Positions 6,708 to 13,593 of a DNA stretch of 39,807 nucleotides are shown piece by piece (position 1 is the first letter of the stretch; every line of letters starts with the position of its first letter). Both the position numbers and the translations under genes were made by a program. The notes beneath the pieces were generated by a model. The model made no database searches. It saw only the letters and a list, made by a program, of their open reading frames with translations, and was not told the origin of the DNA. The stretch comes from Bacillota bacterium (GTDB lineage Bacteria; Bacillota; DTU030; DUMP01), in assembly GCA_012837285.1 (NCBI GenBank), contig DURJ01000120.1, positions 1 through 39,807 on the forward strand, read 5' to 3'.

Positions 6708-7370
6708 ATGAATCCGCGGGAACTAATTGCACGTCGGGCAGCCCAAGAGTTTAAGGACGGTTTTGTTGTGAACTTGGGCTTTGGCATCCCTGTTCTAGCT
6801 GCTTCTTATATTCCCGAAGGGGTAGAGGTAATTCTGCAAGCAGAAAACGGGATTTTTGAGTTTGAGTCTGTGTCCAAAGTAGGGGAGCAGGATGCCTATG
6901 TTGCTGATGCGGCTTGTCAGCCTACTAGAATACTCCCCGGTGGTAGTACAGTGGATCTGGCCATGTCGTTTGCCGTGATTCGGGGCGGCCATGTAGATGC
7001 CACAATCCTGGGGGCACTTGAAGTCGACCAAGAGGGCAACATTGCCAACTGGGCTTTGCCGGCAGGGCCGGGGAAATGGATTCCAGGCATGGGTGGTGCT
7101 ATGGACTTGTTGGTAGGGGCTAAAAAAGTTATTTGTACACTGCAGCATACCGACAAGAAAGGCAATTCTAAGATCTCAAAAAAGTGTAAATTACCGCTGT
7201 CAGCAGCCAAAGTTGTGGATCTGATTATTACCGAGTTAGCTGCGCTGGAAATTACCCCAGACGGGTTGGTTTTGAAAGAAGTAGCCCCGGCTGTTACCGT
7301 GGAACAAGTGCGGGCTGCCACTGAAGCCGATCTTATTGTTCCGGCTTCAGTGCCGGAGATGGTACTCTAA
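6708..7370 (+). CDS. CoA-transferase subunit B (acetoacetate/butyrate type)
   Basis: A 220-residue beta subunit of the SCOT/AtoA/CtfB family. The catalytic glutamate is in QAENGIF, equivalent to the SENG motif of this family. NLGFGIPVLAA at residues 22-32 and the GKWIPGMGGAMDLL segment are typical. ATG 6708 follows AAAGGAGGAGG, 12 bases after subunit A. It is the last gene of the acyl-CoA cluster and is followed by a clear terminator. Substrate preference is not evident from sequence. Confidence 0.9.
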   Translation: MNPRELIARRAAQEFKDGFVVNLGFGIPVLAASYIPEGVEVILQAENGIFEFESVSKVGEQDAYVADAACQPTRILPGGSTVDLAMSFAVIRGGHVDATILGALEVDQEGNIANWALPAGPGKWIPGMGGAMDLLVGAKKVICTLQHTDKKGNSKISKKCKLPLSAAKVVDLIITELAALEITPDGLVLKEVAPAVTVEQVRAATEADLIVPASVPEMVL

Positions 7371-7385
7371 AGCTGATTTACTCAG

Positions 7386-7434
7386 CGGGGCTAACCCCAG
7401 GAGTAATTCTAGGGTTCGCCCCGTTTCTTTTATT
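7386..7434 (+). terminator. Rho-independent terminator of the acyl-CoA cluster
   Basis: CGGGGC (7386-7391) pairs with GCCCCG (7418-7423), extended by ACCC/GGGT (7394-7397 with 7412-7415), followed by TTTCTTTTATTT. It ends transcription from the CoA-transferase genes. Confidence 0.8.
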
Positions 7435-7478
7435 TATATTTGTGCTCGGGTTGAGCTTTAGTCGCCGGAAAAAAGTCC

Positions 7479-7507
7479 TTAGTTTTAACCGTGGCTTATG
7501 GTACAAT
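7479..7507 (+). promoter_or_regulatory. Sigma-A promoter for rsmD-coaD
   Basis: TTAGTT (7479-7484), a 17-base spacer, then TACAAT (7502-7507). It lies 37 bases before the rsmD start and just after the terminator of the previous operon. Confidence 0.55.
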
Positions 7508-7544
7508 ATGGGAAGATGGTCGAATGTTGGCAAGGGGTGGCAAT

Positions 7545-8099
7545 ATGCGAGTAATTGGTGGCTTAAAACGAGGCTTTAAGCTTGCATGTCCACCTGGAAT
7601 GCGGGTTCGTCCTACAGCCGATCGGGTGCGGGAAGCAATGTTTAACATCCTGGCCTCTTATGTTGTGGAGGCATCGGTTCTCGATCTCATGGCCGGAACC
7701 GGGGCTTTAGGCATAGAGGCTTTAAGCCGAGGGGCAAAAAGAGCGGTTTTTGTCGATAACCATTTCTACAGCGTAAGGGCTATCAAACAGAATTTGGCTA
7801 GTTGTGGCTTGTCCCATCTGGGCACAGTAATAAAAAAGGATGCCCTGACTTTTTTGAGAGAGCATGCCGATAGTTTAGTGGAACCATTTGATTTGATTTT
7901 TGTCGATCCACCGTATGCCTGGGAGAAGACACCGGAACTTCTGTCCTTAATCGGATCCACCGTCTTGGCCTCGAGAGGGTTAGTGTTAGTGGAGCAAGCC
8001 TCCGGCAGCAAATTGCCTTTGGTTATGGAGCAGCTTGTTCAAACCGATTGCCGCCGCTATGGTGACACAGAACTGGTGTTTTACCGGCTCAAAGGGTAG
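7545..8099 (+). CDS. rsmD: 16S rRNA (guanine-966-N2)-methyltransferase
   Basis: A 184-residue RsmD-family methyltransferase that modifies G966 of 16S rRNA using S-adenosylmethionine. The family N-terminus MRVIGG, the RPTADRVREAMFNIL segment, the SAM-binding LDLMAGTGALGIEALSRG (residues about 49-66) and the catalytic DPPY motif are all present. ATG 7545 is preferred over upstream in-frame starts because the family begins at this MRVIGG and AAGGGGTGG precedes it. It precedes coaD, the usual order in Firmicutes. Confidence 0.93.
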   Translation: MRVIGGLKRGFKLACPPGMRVRPTADRVREAMFNILASYVVEASVLDLMAGTGALGIEALSRGAKRAVFVDNHFYSVRAIKQNLASCGLSHLGTVIKKDALTFLREHADSLVEPFDLIFVDPPYAWEKTPELLSLIGSTVLASRGLVLVEQASGSKLPLVMEQLVQTDCRRYGDTELVFYRLKG

Positions 8100-8191
8100 C
8101 GTGGAGGTAGTGGTTTTCCATAAGCTGCAGGCGCGATACGACATTGCCTCGCTACCTCACTCAGATCAACGTGTTTGAAAGGAAGGTCACA

Positions 8192-8677
8192 ATGTTAATT
8201 GCCGTTTATCCAGGAAGTTTTGACCCGATTACCAACGGCCATCTGGACATAATTCACCGTGCTTCCCGCCTGTTTGATCGCCTCATTGTGGCAGTGGGTA
8301 GACAGGCTGCTAAGAAACCGCTGTTTTCTATCGCAGAACGGGTGGAGATACTGAAGGCGGTGACGGCCGATCTACCTAACGTAGAAACCGACAGTTTTGA
8401 CTGCCTCCTGGCTCACTACGTTGAGCAACGGCAAGCTGATATTGTGATCCGGGGCCTGCGTGCTATTTCCGATTTTGACTATGAATTCCAATTGGCCATG
8501 GCCATTAAGAAATTAAACGAGAATATCGAGACCATGTTCATGATGACCAACTCCGAATATAGTTTTCTCAGCTCTAGTATTGTAAAGGAAATTGCCAGTT
8601 ACGGTGGCTGTGTCAGAGATTTGGTACCGCCGCTGGTGGCCGAGAGACTGCGCCGTCGATATCAGGACAGCAGGTGA
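8192..8677 (+). CDS. coaD: Phosphopantetheine adenylyltransferase
   Basis: A 161-residue CoaD, which adenylylates 4'-phosphopantetheine to dephospho-CoA, the fourth step of CoA synthesis. The nucleotidyl-transferase signature AVYPGSFDPITNGHLDII (4-21) with the T/HxGH motif is present, as is the ISDFDYEFQLA region and EYSFLSSSIVKE near the C-terminus. ATG 8192 matches the family start and follows GAAAGGAAGG; an upstream in-frame start adds residues not found in the family. CoA supply links loosely to the acyl-CoA and acetate genes nearby. Confidence 0.96.
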   Translation: MLIAVYPGSFDPITNGHLDIIHRASRLFDRLIVAVGRQAAKKPLFSIAERVEILKAVTADLPNVETDSFDCLLAHYVEQRQADIVIRGLRAISDFDYEFQLAMAIKKLNENIETMFMMTNSEYSFLSSSIVKEIASYGGCVRDLVPPLVAERLRRRYQDSR

Positions 8678-8705
8678 TTGGTGACATTGGAGGAGGGGAA
8701 ACCAC

Positions 8706-9155
8706 ATGGATATCTTTGATTTACTGGATCAGTTCGAGCAAATGTTGGAACAAGCGCCGCGGATCCCATTTACAGGAAGATTAGTCATGGGCGAAGATGA
8801 ATTGATCGAGTTCGTAGAGCATTTGCGGCAGAGTCTACCCGACGATATTCAGCAGGCGCGCTGGCTGACCAAAGAACGTCATCGTTATCTCAAGGAAGCT
8901 GAAGAAGAAGCGAGAAAAATTACCGAGCAAACTAAGACCTATGCAAGTCAATTAGTAGACGAGCATGAGATCAGCAAGGAGGCGGAGGAAAAGGCCCAGG
9001 AACTCCTGGCCCAGGCCCAGAAGACCGCCCGCGAGATCCGAGCCGGGGCTAACGAATATGCCGAGGGGGTGCTGGGACGGCTGGAAGAGTATCTAACGGC
9101 GGCTTTAACTAGCATTCAACAGGGGCGTGAGGTATTAAAGTCTAAGGAATCATAG
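8706..9155 (+). CDS. Coiled-coil protein of unknown function
   Basis: A 149-residue soluble protein, mostly a charged helix from about residue 45 to 130 rich in Glu, Lys, Ala and Gln (for example KEAEEEARKITEQTK). It has no signal peptide or membrane segment. Its helix resembles ATP-synthase b-type stalks or DivIVA-like coiled coils, and similar small proteins beside coaD in Clostridia are usually annotated loosely as ATPase. I assign no function. ATG 8706 follows GGAGGGGAAA. Its stop abuts, with no gap, the stop of the converging ylbJ gene. Confidence 0.75.
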   Translation: MDIFDLLDQFEQMLEQAPRIPFTGRLVMGEDELIEFVEHLRQSLPDDIQQARWLTKERHRYLKEAEEEARKITEQTKTYASQLVDEHEISKEAEEKAQELLAQAQKTAREIRAGANEYAEGVLGRLEEYLTAALTSIQQGREVLKSKES

Positions 9156-10430
9156 TTACTGACGACGCTGGAAGAAAAACGGCCAATTGCCTGGGCGCAC
9201 ACTGGTAAGGACAGAATTTATCAGGCCTAGACCAAGAAGCAGAAGCAGAGGATAGATCCCCCAATGCAGCAAGCGCCAGCGCCAATAGGCCAGTACCGCA
9301 GCCTGACTACCGGCGGCAAAAGCCGGTACTGTTAACGGATAAACGGTACTGATCAAACTTGGGAGGAGAAAATAGGCTACCAGGCCGGAGATGGCTGCGT
9401 GCAAGATACGGGCTAGAATGTAGGGAAACATACGAATGTCAGTCTCATTTACCATGGCCGCCACCTGAAAGTGAACGGAAAGTCCGCTCCAACCGATGAT
9501 AGCTGTGGCCACGGTGATACGTTCACTTAGGGGAAGTAAGTTATTGGCGGCATCCACTGCTTTGGCGGCACAGTCGGTACCGATGGTGACTTCGAACAAG
9601 CCGCTGATTAGGGATGGGGCCAGACCCTGACTGAGGCCCAAAGCAGCTAGCAGGCGTCCGCAGAGCGAGGCTAAGAAAGATGTGAGCCCCATAGCAGTGG
9701 CCATTTCAATCATAACGGAAAAAAGAATGATAAAACCGCCAACGGTGAGCAAGGTGTTAACTGATTGCCGGATGGCATCGCCCAGCAAGCGCCCAAATGG
9801 ACGGCCGTCCTCTACGCGGGCTCTATACAGCGCTTTTAAAGCCCGGATAAACATATTCCCGTGGCCGCTGTTTAGGGCCGGACTGGTCTTACCCCGAGGA
9901 GCGTAAAAACGTAACACCAATCCCAATACGATGGTGGCGAGATAATGGGTTATGGTGATAATATTGCCGGCTTCCACCAGACCGAACATGCCGACACCTA
10001 CGGCGCCGATCATGAACAAGGGATCGGCTGTATTGGTGAAGCTTACCAGCCGTTCAGCTTCAACTTGGGTACATAAGTTTTGCCGGCGAAGCTTGGCCGT
10101 TAGCACGGCGCCGATAGGGTAGCCGGAAGCTAACCCCATGGCCAGTACAAAAGAACCGGCTCCAGGTACATTAAACAAGGGACGCATAAATGGTTCCAGC
10201 AGCACTCCCATGAAATGGACCACACCTAGACCCATTAAGATTTCAGATCCGATAAAAAAAGGTAACAAGGCTGGGAAAACAATCTCAAACCAAACTGAGA
10301 GGCCGTTTACAGCGGCCTCAAATGCTTTGTCCGGATAGCGCACCATGGCCAGAGTCAACCAAACGGCCACAGCAGCTCCCAGGTACGTTACTAGATAATT
10401 TCTTAGCCGACGACGTCGCGGAAGTCGCAT
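9156..10430 (-). CDS. ylbJ: Sporulation integral membrane protein YlbJ
   Basis: A 424-residue polytopic membrane protein. In Bacillus subtilis YlbJ is made in the mother cell and is needed for a normal spore cortex. The family pattern is clear: an N-terminal hydrophobic helix (about 11-26), the conserved LLPFFIGSEILMGLG and ASGYPIGAVLTAKLR segments, the NTADPLFMIGAVGVGMFG block and FEVTIGTDCAA further on, with about eight or more hydrophobic spans. It begins with a basic stretch. ATG 10430 has GAAAGGGG 9 bases upstream. A SigE-like promoter lies just before it. It supports the view that the organism sporulates. Confidence 0.92.
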   Translation of the reverse strand: MRLPRRRRLRNYLVTYLGAAVAVWLTLAMVRYPDKAFEAAVNGLSVWFEIVFPALLPFFIGSEILMGLGVVHFMGVLLEPFMRPLFNVPGAGSFVLAMGLASGYPIGAVLTAKLRRQNLCTQVEAERLVSFTNTADPLFMIGAVGVGMFGLVEAGNIITITHYLATIVLGLVLRFYAPRGKTSPALNSGHGNMFIRALKALYRARVEDGRPFGRLLGDAIRQSVNTLLTVGGFIILFSVMIEMATAMGLTSFLASLCGRLLAALGLSQGLAPSLISGLFEVTIGTDCAAKAVDAANNLLPLSERITVATAIIGWSGLSVHFQVAAMVNETDIRMFPYILARILHAAISGLVAYFLLPSLISTVYPLTVPAFAAGSQAAVLAYWRWRLLHWGIYPLLLLLGLGLINSVLTSVRPGNWPFFFQRRQ

Positions 10431-10465
10431 ATCATTGGCCCCTTTCGGCTGCGGCTTTCTGCTAG

Positions 10466-10494
10466 ATTATATTGGCCAAAAGAGAGCAATATGC
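10466..10494 (-). promoter_or_regulatory. SigE-like sporulation promoter for ylbJ
   Basis: Read on the minus strand, GCATATT (10494-10488) matches the SigE -35 KMATATT. A 14-base spacer follows, then AATATAAT (10473-10466), which matches 6 of 8 positions of CATACAHT. The spacing suits SigE and no sigma-A -35 sits at 17 bases. The transcript would start about 28 bases before ylbJ. Confidence 0.6.
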
Positions 10495-10622
10495 CATCGG
10501 TTACAGCCAGGTGACCGGAAGAAGCCATCTCGCTATCTGATTGGGCCAGGAGGAAAAGGTAGAGTGAAAGCGAAGACTGTGAAGAGCACACAACTATAAA
10601 GAGGTGCTCCAATGCCTAGATG

Positions 10623-11432
10623 CTACTTGGGATAGCGATAATGTCCGATAATAGGGGACGACCAGCGTAGCAGTGTATCGGCTTCTGTGGCATAGGGCCC
10701 GGCGTTATGTAGGAGCAGGGGGACTCCGTCGGGTCGGCGCCGGTCAGAGACAACAGCGATGTGTTCTACCCGATGTCCGAAGATGACAATGTCACCTCCT
10801 TGCCATTCCTTGAGGTTCTCGGGGTCGCCGGGTTTTACTTCCAAGGTGAGTTCGGTGGCCTGACGTTTAAAAAAGGCATGAAGATTTTGCACGCGGCGAA
10901 AGTCGATATTGGGATCGGGCTGACCGGCTACGCGAGGATAAGACAAGGGGTTATTCTTGATGTCTTCGTCCAGCATTGTTTTCAGGTCATAGCCGGCGGC
11001 CTGAAAGGCCTGCCAAATCACATCGGTACAAACGCCTTCCTTTGGCGGTGGGTATCCACCGGCATAATAAGCGTCTTTGTAGCGGGGTTTGGTGTTGACG
11101 TAAGCCCGAGCTCCTTGTACCATGTCTTCTAGATCGAGGATACCGTCTTTGTCTTGGTCGTGATCGATTACAACAGTCTCCACAGTTACGACAGGGATGC
11201 TTGCAGACGACAAGCCAGCGCCGGACTCATTCTTGACTGGCAGGTGACTGCTGACACCGGTTGAGGAAAAGGTAAACAGTAGCGTTGCAGCGATGATTAA
11301 CAGAAGACAAACAAGTATCCCTAATGCGGATTTGCTCAATGATACACCTTCTTCATCTGAAATCTGATTTGGGGACTGATGATTGCGGGAATGATATGTG
11401 GTAAATATCGTTTTCATAACAGATAATATCAT
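10623..11432 (-). CDS. Membrane-anchored DUF1287 protein with EF-hand loop
   Basis: A 269-residue protein with one N-terminal membrane helix (residues 36-56), a spacer, a perfect EF-hand/dockerin-type calcium loop DQDKDGILDLED (92-103), then a DUF1287 domain (about 108-268). DUF1287 is related to NlpC/P60-like cysteine amidases; the candidate catalytic residues are Cys135 in GVCTDV, His224 in EHIAVV and His242 in LHNAG. It is probably exported and anchored, acting at the cell surface on a substrate I cannot name. The start is uncertain: ATG 11432 and ATG 11417 lack a good ribosome site, whereas TTG 11339 has AAGGTG 5 bases upstream and would give 238 residues beginning just before the membrane helix. 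Confidence 0.75.
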   Translation of the reverse strand: MILSVMKTIFTTYHSRNHQSPNQISDEEGVSLSKSALGILVCLLLIIAATLLFTFSSTGVSSHLPVKNESGAGLSSASIPVVTVETVVIDHDQDKDGILDLEDMVQGARAYVNTKPRYKDAYYAGGYPPPKEGVCTDVIWQAFQAAGYDLKTMLDEDIKNNPLSYPRVAGQPDPNIDFRRVQNLHAFFKRQATELTLEVKPGDPENLKEWQGGDIVIFGHRVEHIAVVSDRRRPDGVPLLLHNAGPYATEADTLLRWSSPIIGHYRYPK

Positions 11433-11465
11433 GAACAGACCGGGATCGGAAGGTACAAGTCAGTA

Positions 11466-11495
11466 TTGTCCTTTGGGGTAGGTTTGGCGTATAGT
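11466..11495 (+). promoter_or_regulatory. Sigma-A promoter for the patatin-like gene
   Basis: TTGTCC (11466-11471), an 18-base spacer, then TATAGT (11490-11495), 32 bases before the ATG at 11528. Confidence 0.55.
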
Positions 11496-11527
11496 ATCAT
11501 TACAGATTAAAAGGGGGACGACAACCT

Positions 11528-12319
11528 ATGGACAAACCGGGCATCGGTATCGCCTTGGGTGCTGGAGCGGCCAGGGGACTAGCCCACATAGGTGTGCTTC
11601 AGGTGCTAGAATCGGAGGGAATTAAGGCCCAGTATGTGGCTGGTGCCAGTGTCGGCTCTTTAATCGGAGCTCTGTTTGCTGCCGGGGTAGACCTACATAG
11701 ATTAGAACAGGTGGCCTGTTCCATAAGACTAAAACACATAGTTGACTTCGGTGTTTTCCCAGGGAAAGGCGGAGTTGTGCAGGGGGAAAAACTGCGCGAG
11801 GTGCTAAATGTATTTCTCCAGGGGAAGACTTTCGCTGATCTGAAGTTGCCTTTTGCAGCTGTTGCCACTGATCTAACTACCGGAGAGGAAGTTGTTTTTC
11901 GTGAAGGTTCGGTGGTAACGGCCGTAGTAGCCAGTTGTGCGATCCCTGGGGTTTTTGTTCCGGTGCGCTGTGCTAGTCGACTGCTGGTGGACGGAGGCCT
12001 GGTAGATAGGGTGCCCATAAGAGTTTTGCAGGAAATGGGTGCAGCATATATGGTGGGGGTGGATGTGGGTCCCAGCCTCCGGACCGGGCGCTTTCGTAGT
12101 GCAGCTGAAGTGACCATGCAGGCGATTGACATTATGCAAGAAGTCATTGTGCGGCTAAGGACCACCAAGGCCGATATTTTTATCCGTCCGGATGTGGGCG
12201 ACTTTTCCGCTATCCAGTTGGACAAAGCGCCAGAGCTGATCCAGCGTGGCCGCGACGCTGCCTGGGAGGCGTTGCCCCTGATTAATGAGTTGATCCGAGA
12301 TGGGAAAAACGAGGCATAA
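11528..12319 (+). CDS. Patatin-like phospholipase (RssA/YchK family)
   Basis: A 263-residue patatin-fold serine hydrolase, expected to cleave acyl ester bonds of lipids. The oxyanion-hole glycines GAGAARG (11-17), the nucleophile Ser41 in GASVGS and the catalytic Asp155 in VDGGLVDRVP complete the Ser-Asp dyad. There is no signal peptide, so it is cytoplasmic or membrane-peripheral. Length fits the short bacterial family. ATG 11528 follows AAGGGGG. It has its own promoter and is divergent from the DUF1287 gene. The real substrate of this bacterial subgroup is unknown. Confidence 0.88.
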   Translation: MDKPGIGIALGAGAARGLAHIGVLQVLESEGIKAQYVAGASVGSLIGALFAAGVDLHRLEQVACSIRLKHIVDFGVFPGKGGVVQGEKLREVLNVFLQGKTFADLKLPFAAVATDLTTGEEVVFREGSVVTAVVASCAIPGVFVPVRCASRLLVDGGLVDRVPIRVLQEMGAAYMVGVDVGPSLRTGRFRSAAEVTMQAIDIMQEVIVRLRTTKADIFIRPDVGDFSAIQLDKAPELIQRGRDAAWEALPLINELIRDGKNEA

Positions 12320-12405
12320 AAAGCAGGACTTTCTAAGTTATGGTCGAATATACAACTTATTGAAACTGTCGGTGGTTGCAGTTACCCGGAAAGGGGATTT
12401 TTATC

Positions 12406-13275
12406 GTGCAACGGTTGCGGATTGCCTTGATGTTGCTGGTTGTGTTGTGTACCGTAGTACTTCTGGTTAGTGCAGCAGCTTTGGCTGCACCGACAGTGCT
12501 GAGAATAGGTGATCGAGGAGAAGTGGTCAGGGTTCTGCAAGAATTACTAAGGTCACAGGGGCTGTTTACTGATGTGGCTGATGGCAACTTCGGTCCCCAC
12601 ACCGAAGAGGGGGTATGCCTTTTTCAGCAGGGAGCGGGACTTACCGTGGATGCGGTAGTGGGTCCGGCTACGTGGACAGTTCTAACGGAAAGGCCCTACA
12701 TTGTAAGGGCTGATGATACTTTCGCTGTCTTGGCGCAGCGCTTTGGCACCACGGAGGCAGCTTGGCAAGAAGCAAACCCGGATGTAGAACCGGACAGCTT
12801 GCAGGCTGGTCTAAGACTTATGATGCCGGCGTTACCCCTGAGAGCACCGGAACAAATCTCGCGCGGCGGTGGGCGTGGGATTGTAGGGCGGTTAGTGAAT
12901 TGGTCAGAAGTGAACTGTCAGTTTCAGTCCGAGGGGGAGGCTGAGATTACAGATGTGGAGACAGGTCTTAGCTTTACGGTTCGCCGCCGCGGAGGCTATA
13001 ACCATGCCGATGTCGAGCCGAGGACGGCTGCTGACACCAATGTATTGCGCCAGCTGTACCCTGTTTGGAGTTGGGGGCGCCGGGCGGTAGTTGTAGATTA
13101 TGGCAGCGGCTGGGTGGCAGCATCCATAAACGGTTACCCGCATGGCGGAAGTAAAGTGTCCGGTAACAATTTCCCTGGCCATTTTTGTATCCATTTTCTT
13201 GGCAGCCGAACCCATGGCTCCGGCCGCACCTGCCCGGACCATCAGGCCATGGTTAAGAAAGCGGCTGGACAGTAG
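12406..13275 (+). CDS. Exported PG-binding and LysM protein, uncharacterised C-terminus
   Basis: A 289-residue secreted or anchored wall protein. Residues 1-28 are a signal peptide or anchor ending in ALAAP. Residues 32-93 are a PG_binding_1 domain (IGDRGEVVRVLQELL, then DGNFGPHTEEGV and VDAVVGPATW). Residues 97-141 are a LysM repeat. Residues 158-285 form a separate domain with HGGSKVSGNNFPGHFCIHF and a following SRTHG, rich in His and Cys. I think it belongs to a Firmicutes-specific family seen after LysM domains, but I cannot name an activity; it does not match the L,D-transpeptidase HGC motif. GTG 12406 is chosen for the GGAAAGGGG site 9 bases upstream and because it starts right before the signal peptide. 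Confidence 0.78.
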   Translation: MQRLRIALMLLVVLCTVVLLVSAAALAAPTVLRIGDRGEVVRVLQELLRSQGLFTDVADGNFGPHTEEGVCLFQQGAGLTVDAVVGPATWTVLTERPYIVRADDTFAVLAQRFGTTEAAWQEANPDVEPDSLQAGLRLMMPALPLRAPEQISRGGGRGIVGRLVNWSEVNCQFQSEGEAEITDVETGLSFTVRRRGGYNHADVEPRTAADTNVLRQLYPVWSWGRRAVVVDYGSGWVAASINGYPHGGSKVSGNNFPGHFCIHFLGSRTHGSGRTCPDHQAMVKKAAGQ

Positions 13276-13298
13276 CTAGAGTTCAAGCGGCAGACTAA

Positions 13299-13360
13299 GC
13301 TGCAGGTTTGGCTTTGGCCCTAAGGCGGGTCCTGGCCACCTGCAGCTATTATTTTGCTTT
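13299..13360 (+). terminator. Terminator-like inverted repeat
   Basis: GCTGCAGGT (13299-13307) and ACCTGCAGC (13338-13346) form a perfect 9-bp inverted repeat enclosing a GC-rich segment that can fold further. TATTATTTTGCTTTG follows. It probably ends the LysM-protein transcript. Confidence 0.6.
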
Positions 13361-13381
13361 GTATAGAGCGGGACAAAAGAT

Positions 13382-13424
13382 TGTTAAGCAGGAAATTAAC
13401 AGGCGACGTCGAAATGGAAACAAT
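13382..13424 (+). promoter_or_regulatory. Candidate pta promoter overlapping an inverted repeat
   Basis: TTAACA (13396-13401), 17 bases, AACAAT (13419-13424) is a moderate sigma-A match. TGTTAA (13382-13387) and TTAACA (13396-13401) form an inverted repeat. The half-sites resemble those of the redox regulator Rex (TTGTTAA-N4-TTAACAA), but the spacer is 8 rather than 4, so Rex binding is doubtful. Confidence 0.3.
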
Positions 13425-13593
13425 GTACACTAAACATATTTTTTCTCTGCTGGCTCAGACTAGCAACAAGAGCCAGCGGTCAAAGCAGCCTCCCAAGCTG
13501 AAGACCTGCCAAGCAGGATAACTCTAGCATGAAAGGAGCGGAACTGGCAGGGGGGCCGGTCCTGGGGGGCCAGGACTAGGATAGCCAGGCAAG
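13425..13593 (+). promoter_or_regulatory. Structured leader of pta
   Basis: The 318-base gap before pta contains no gene. After the candidate promoter come several helices: GCTGGCTC (13449-13456) with GAGCCAGC (13470-13477); CCTGC (13505-13509) with GCAGG (13513-13517); and GTCCTGG (13559-13565) with CCAGGAC (13570-13576). CCTGCCA (13505-13511) can alternatively pair with TGGCAGG (13545-13551), excluding the local hairpin. The last helix ends 17 bases before the pta start, whose ribosome site is weak. I recognise no known riboswitch family. Confidence 0.45.

Noticed and set aside
13382-13401. Canonical Rex operator
   Set aside because: Half-sites TTGTTAA and TTAACA are present, but the spacer is 8 bases instead of 4, so a true Rex site is unlikely.
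13425-13593. Cyclic-di-GMP, T-box or THF riboswitch upstream of pta
   Set aside because: The diagnostic core sequences of those classes were not found when compared by eye; only generic hairpins remain.
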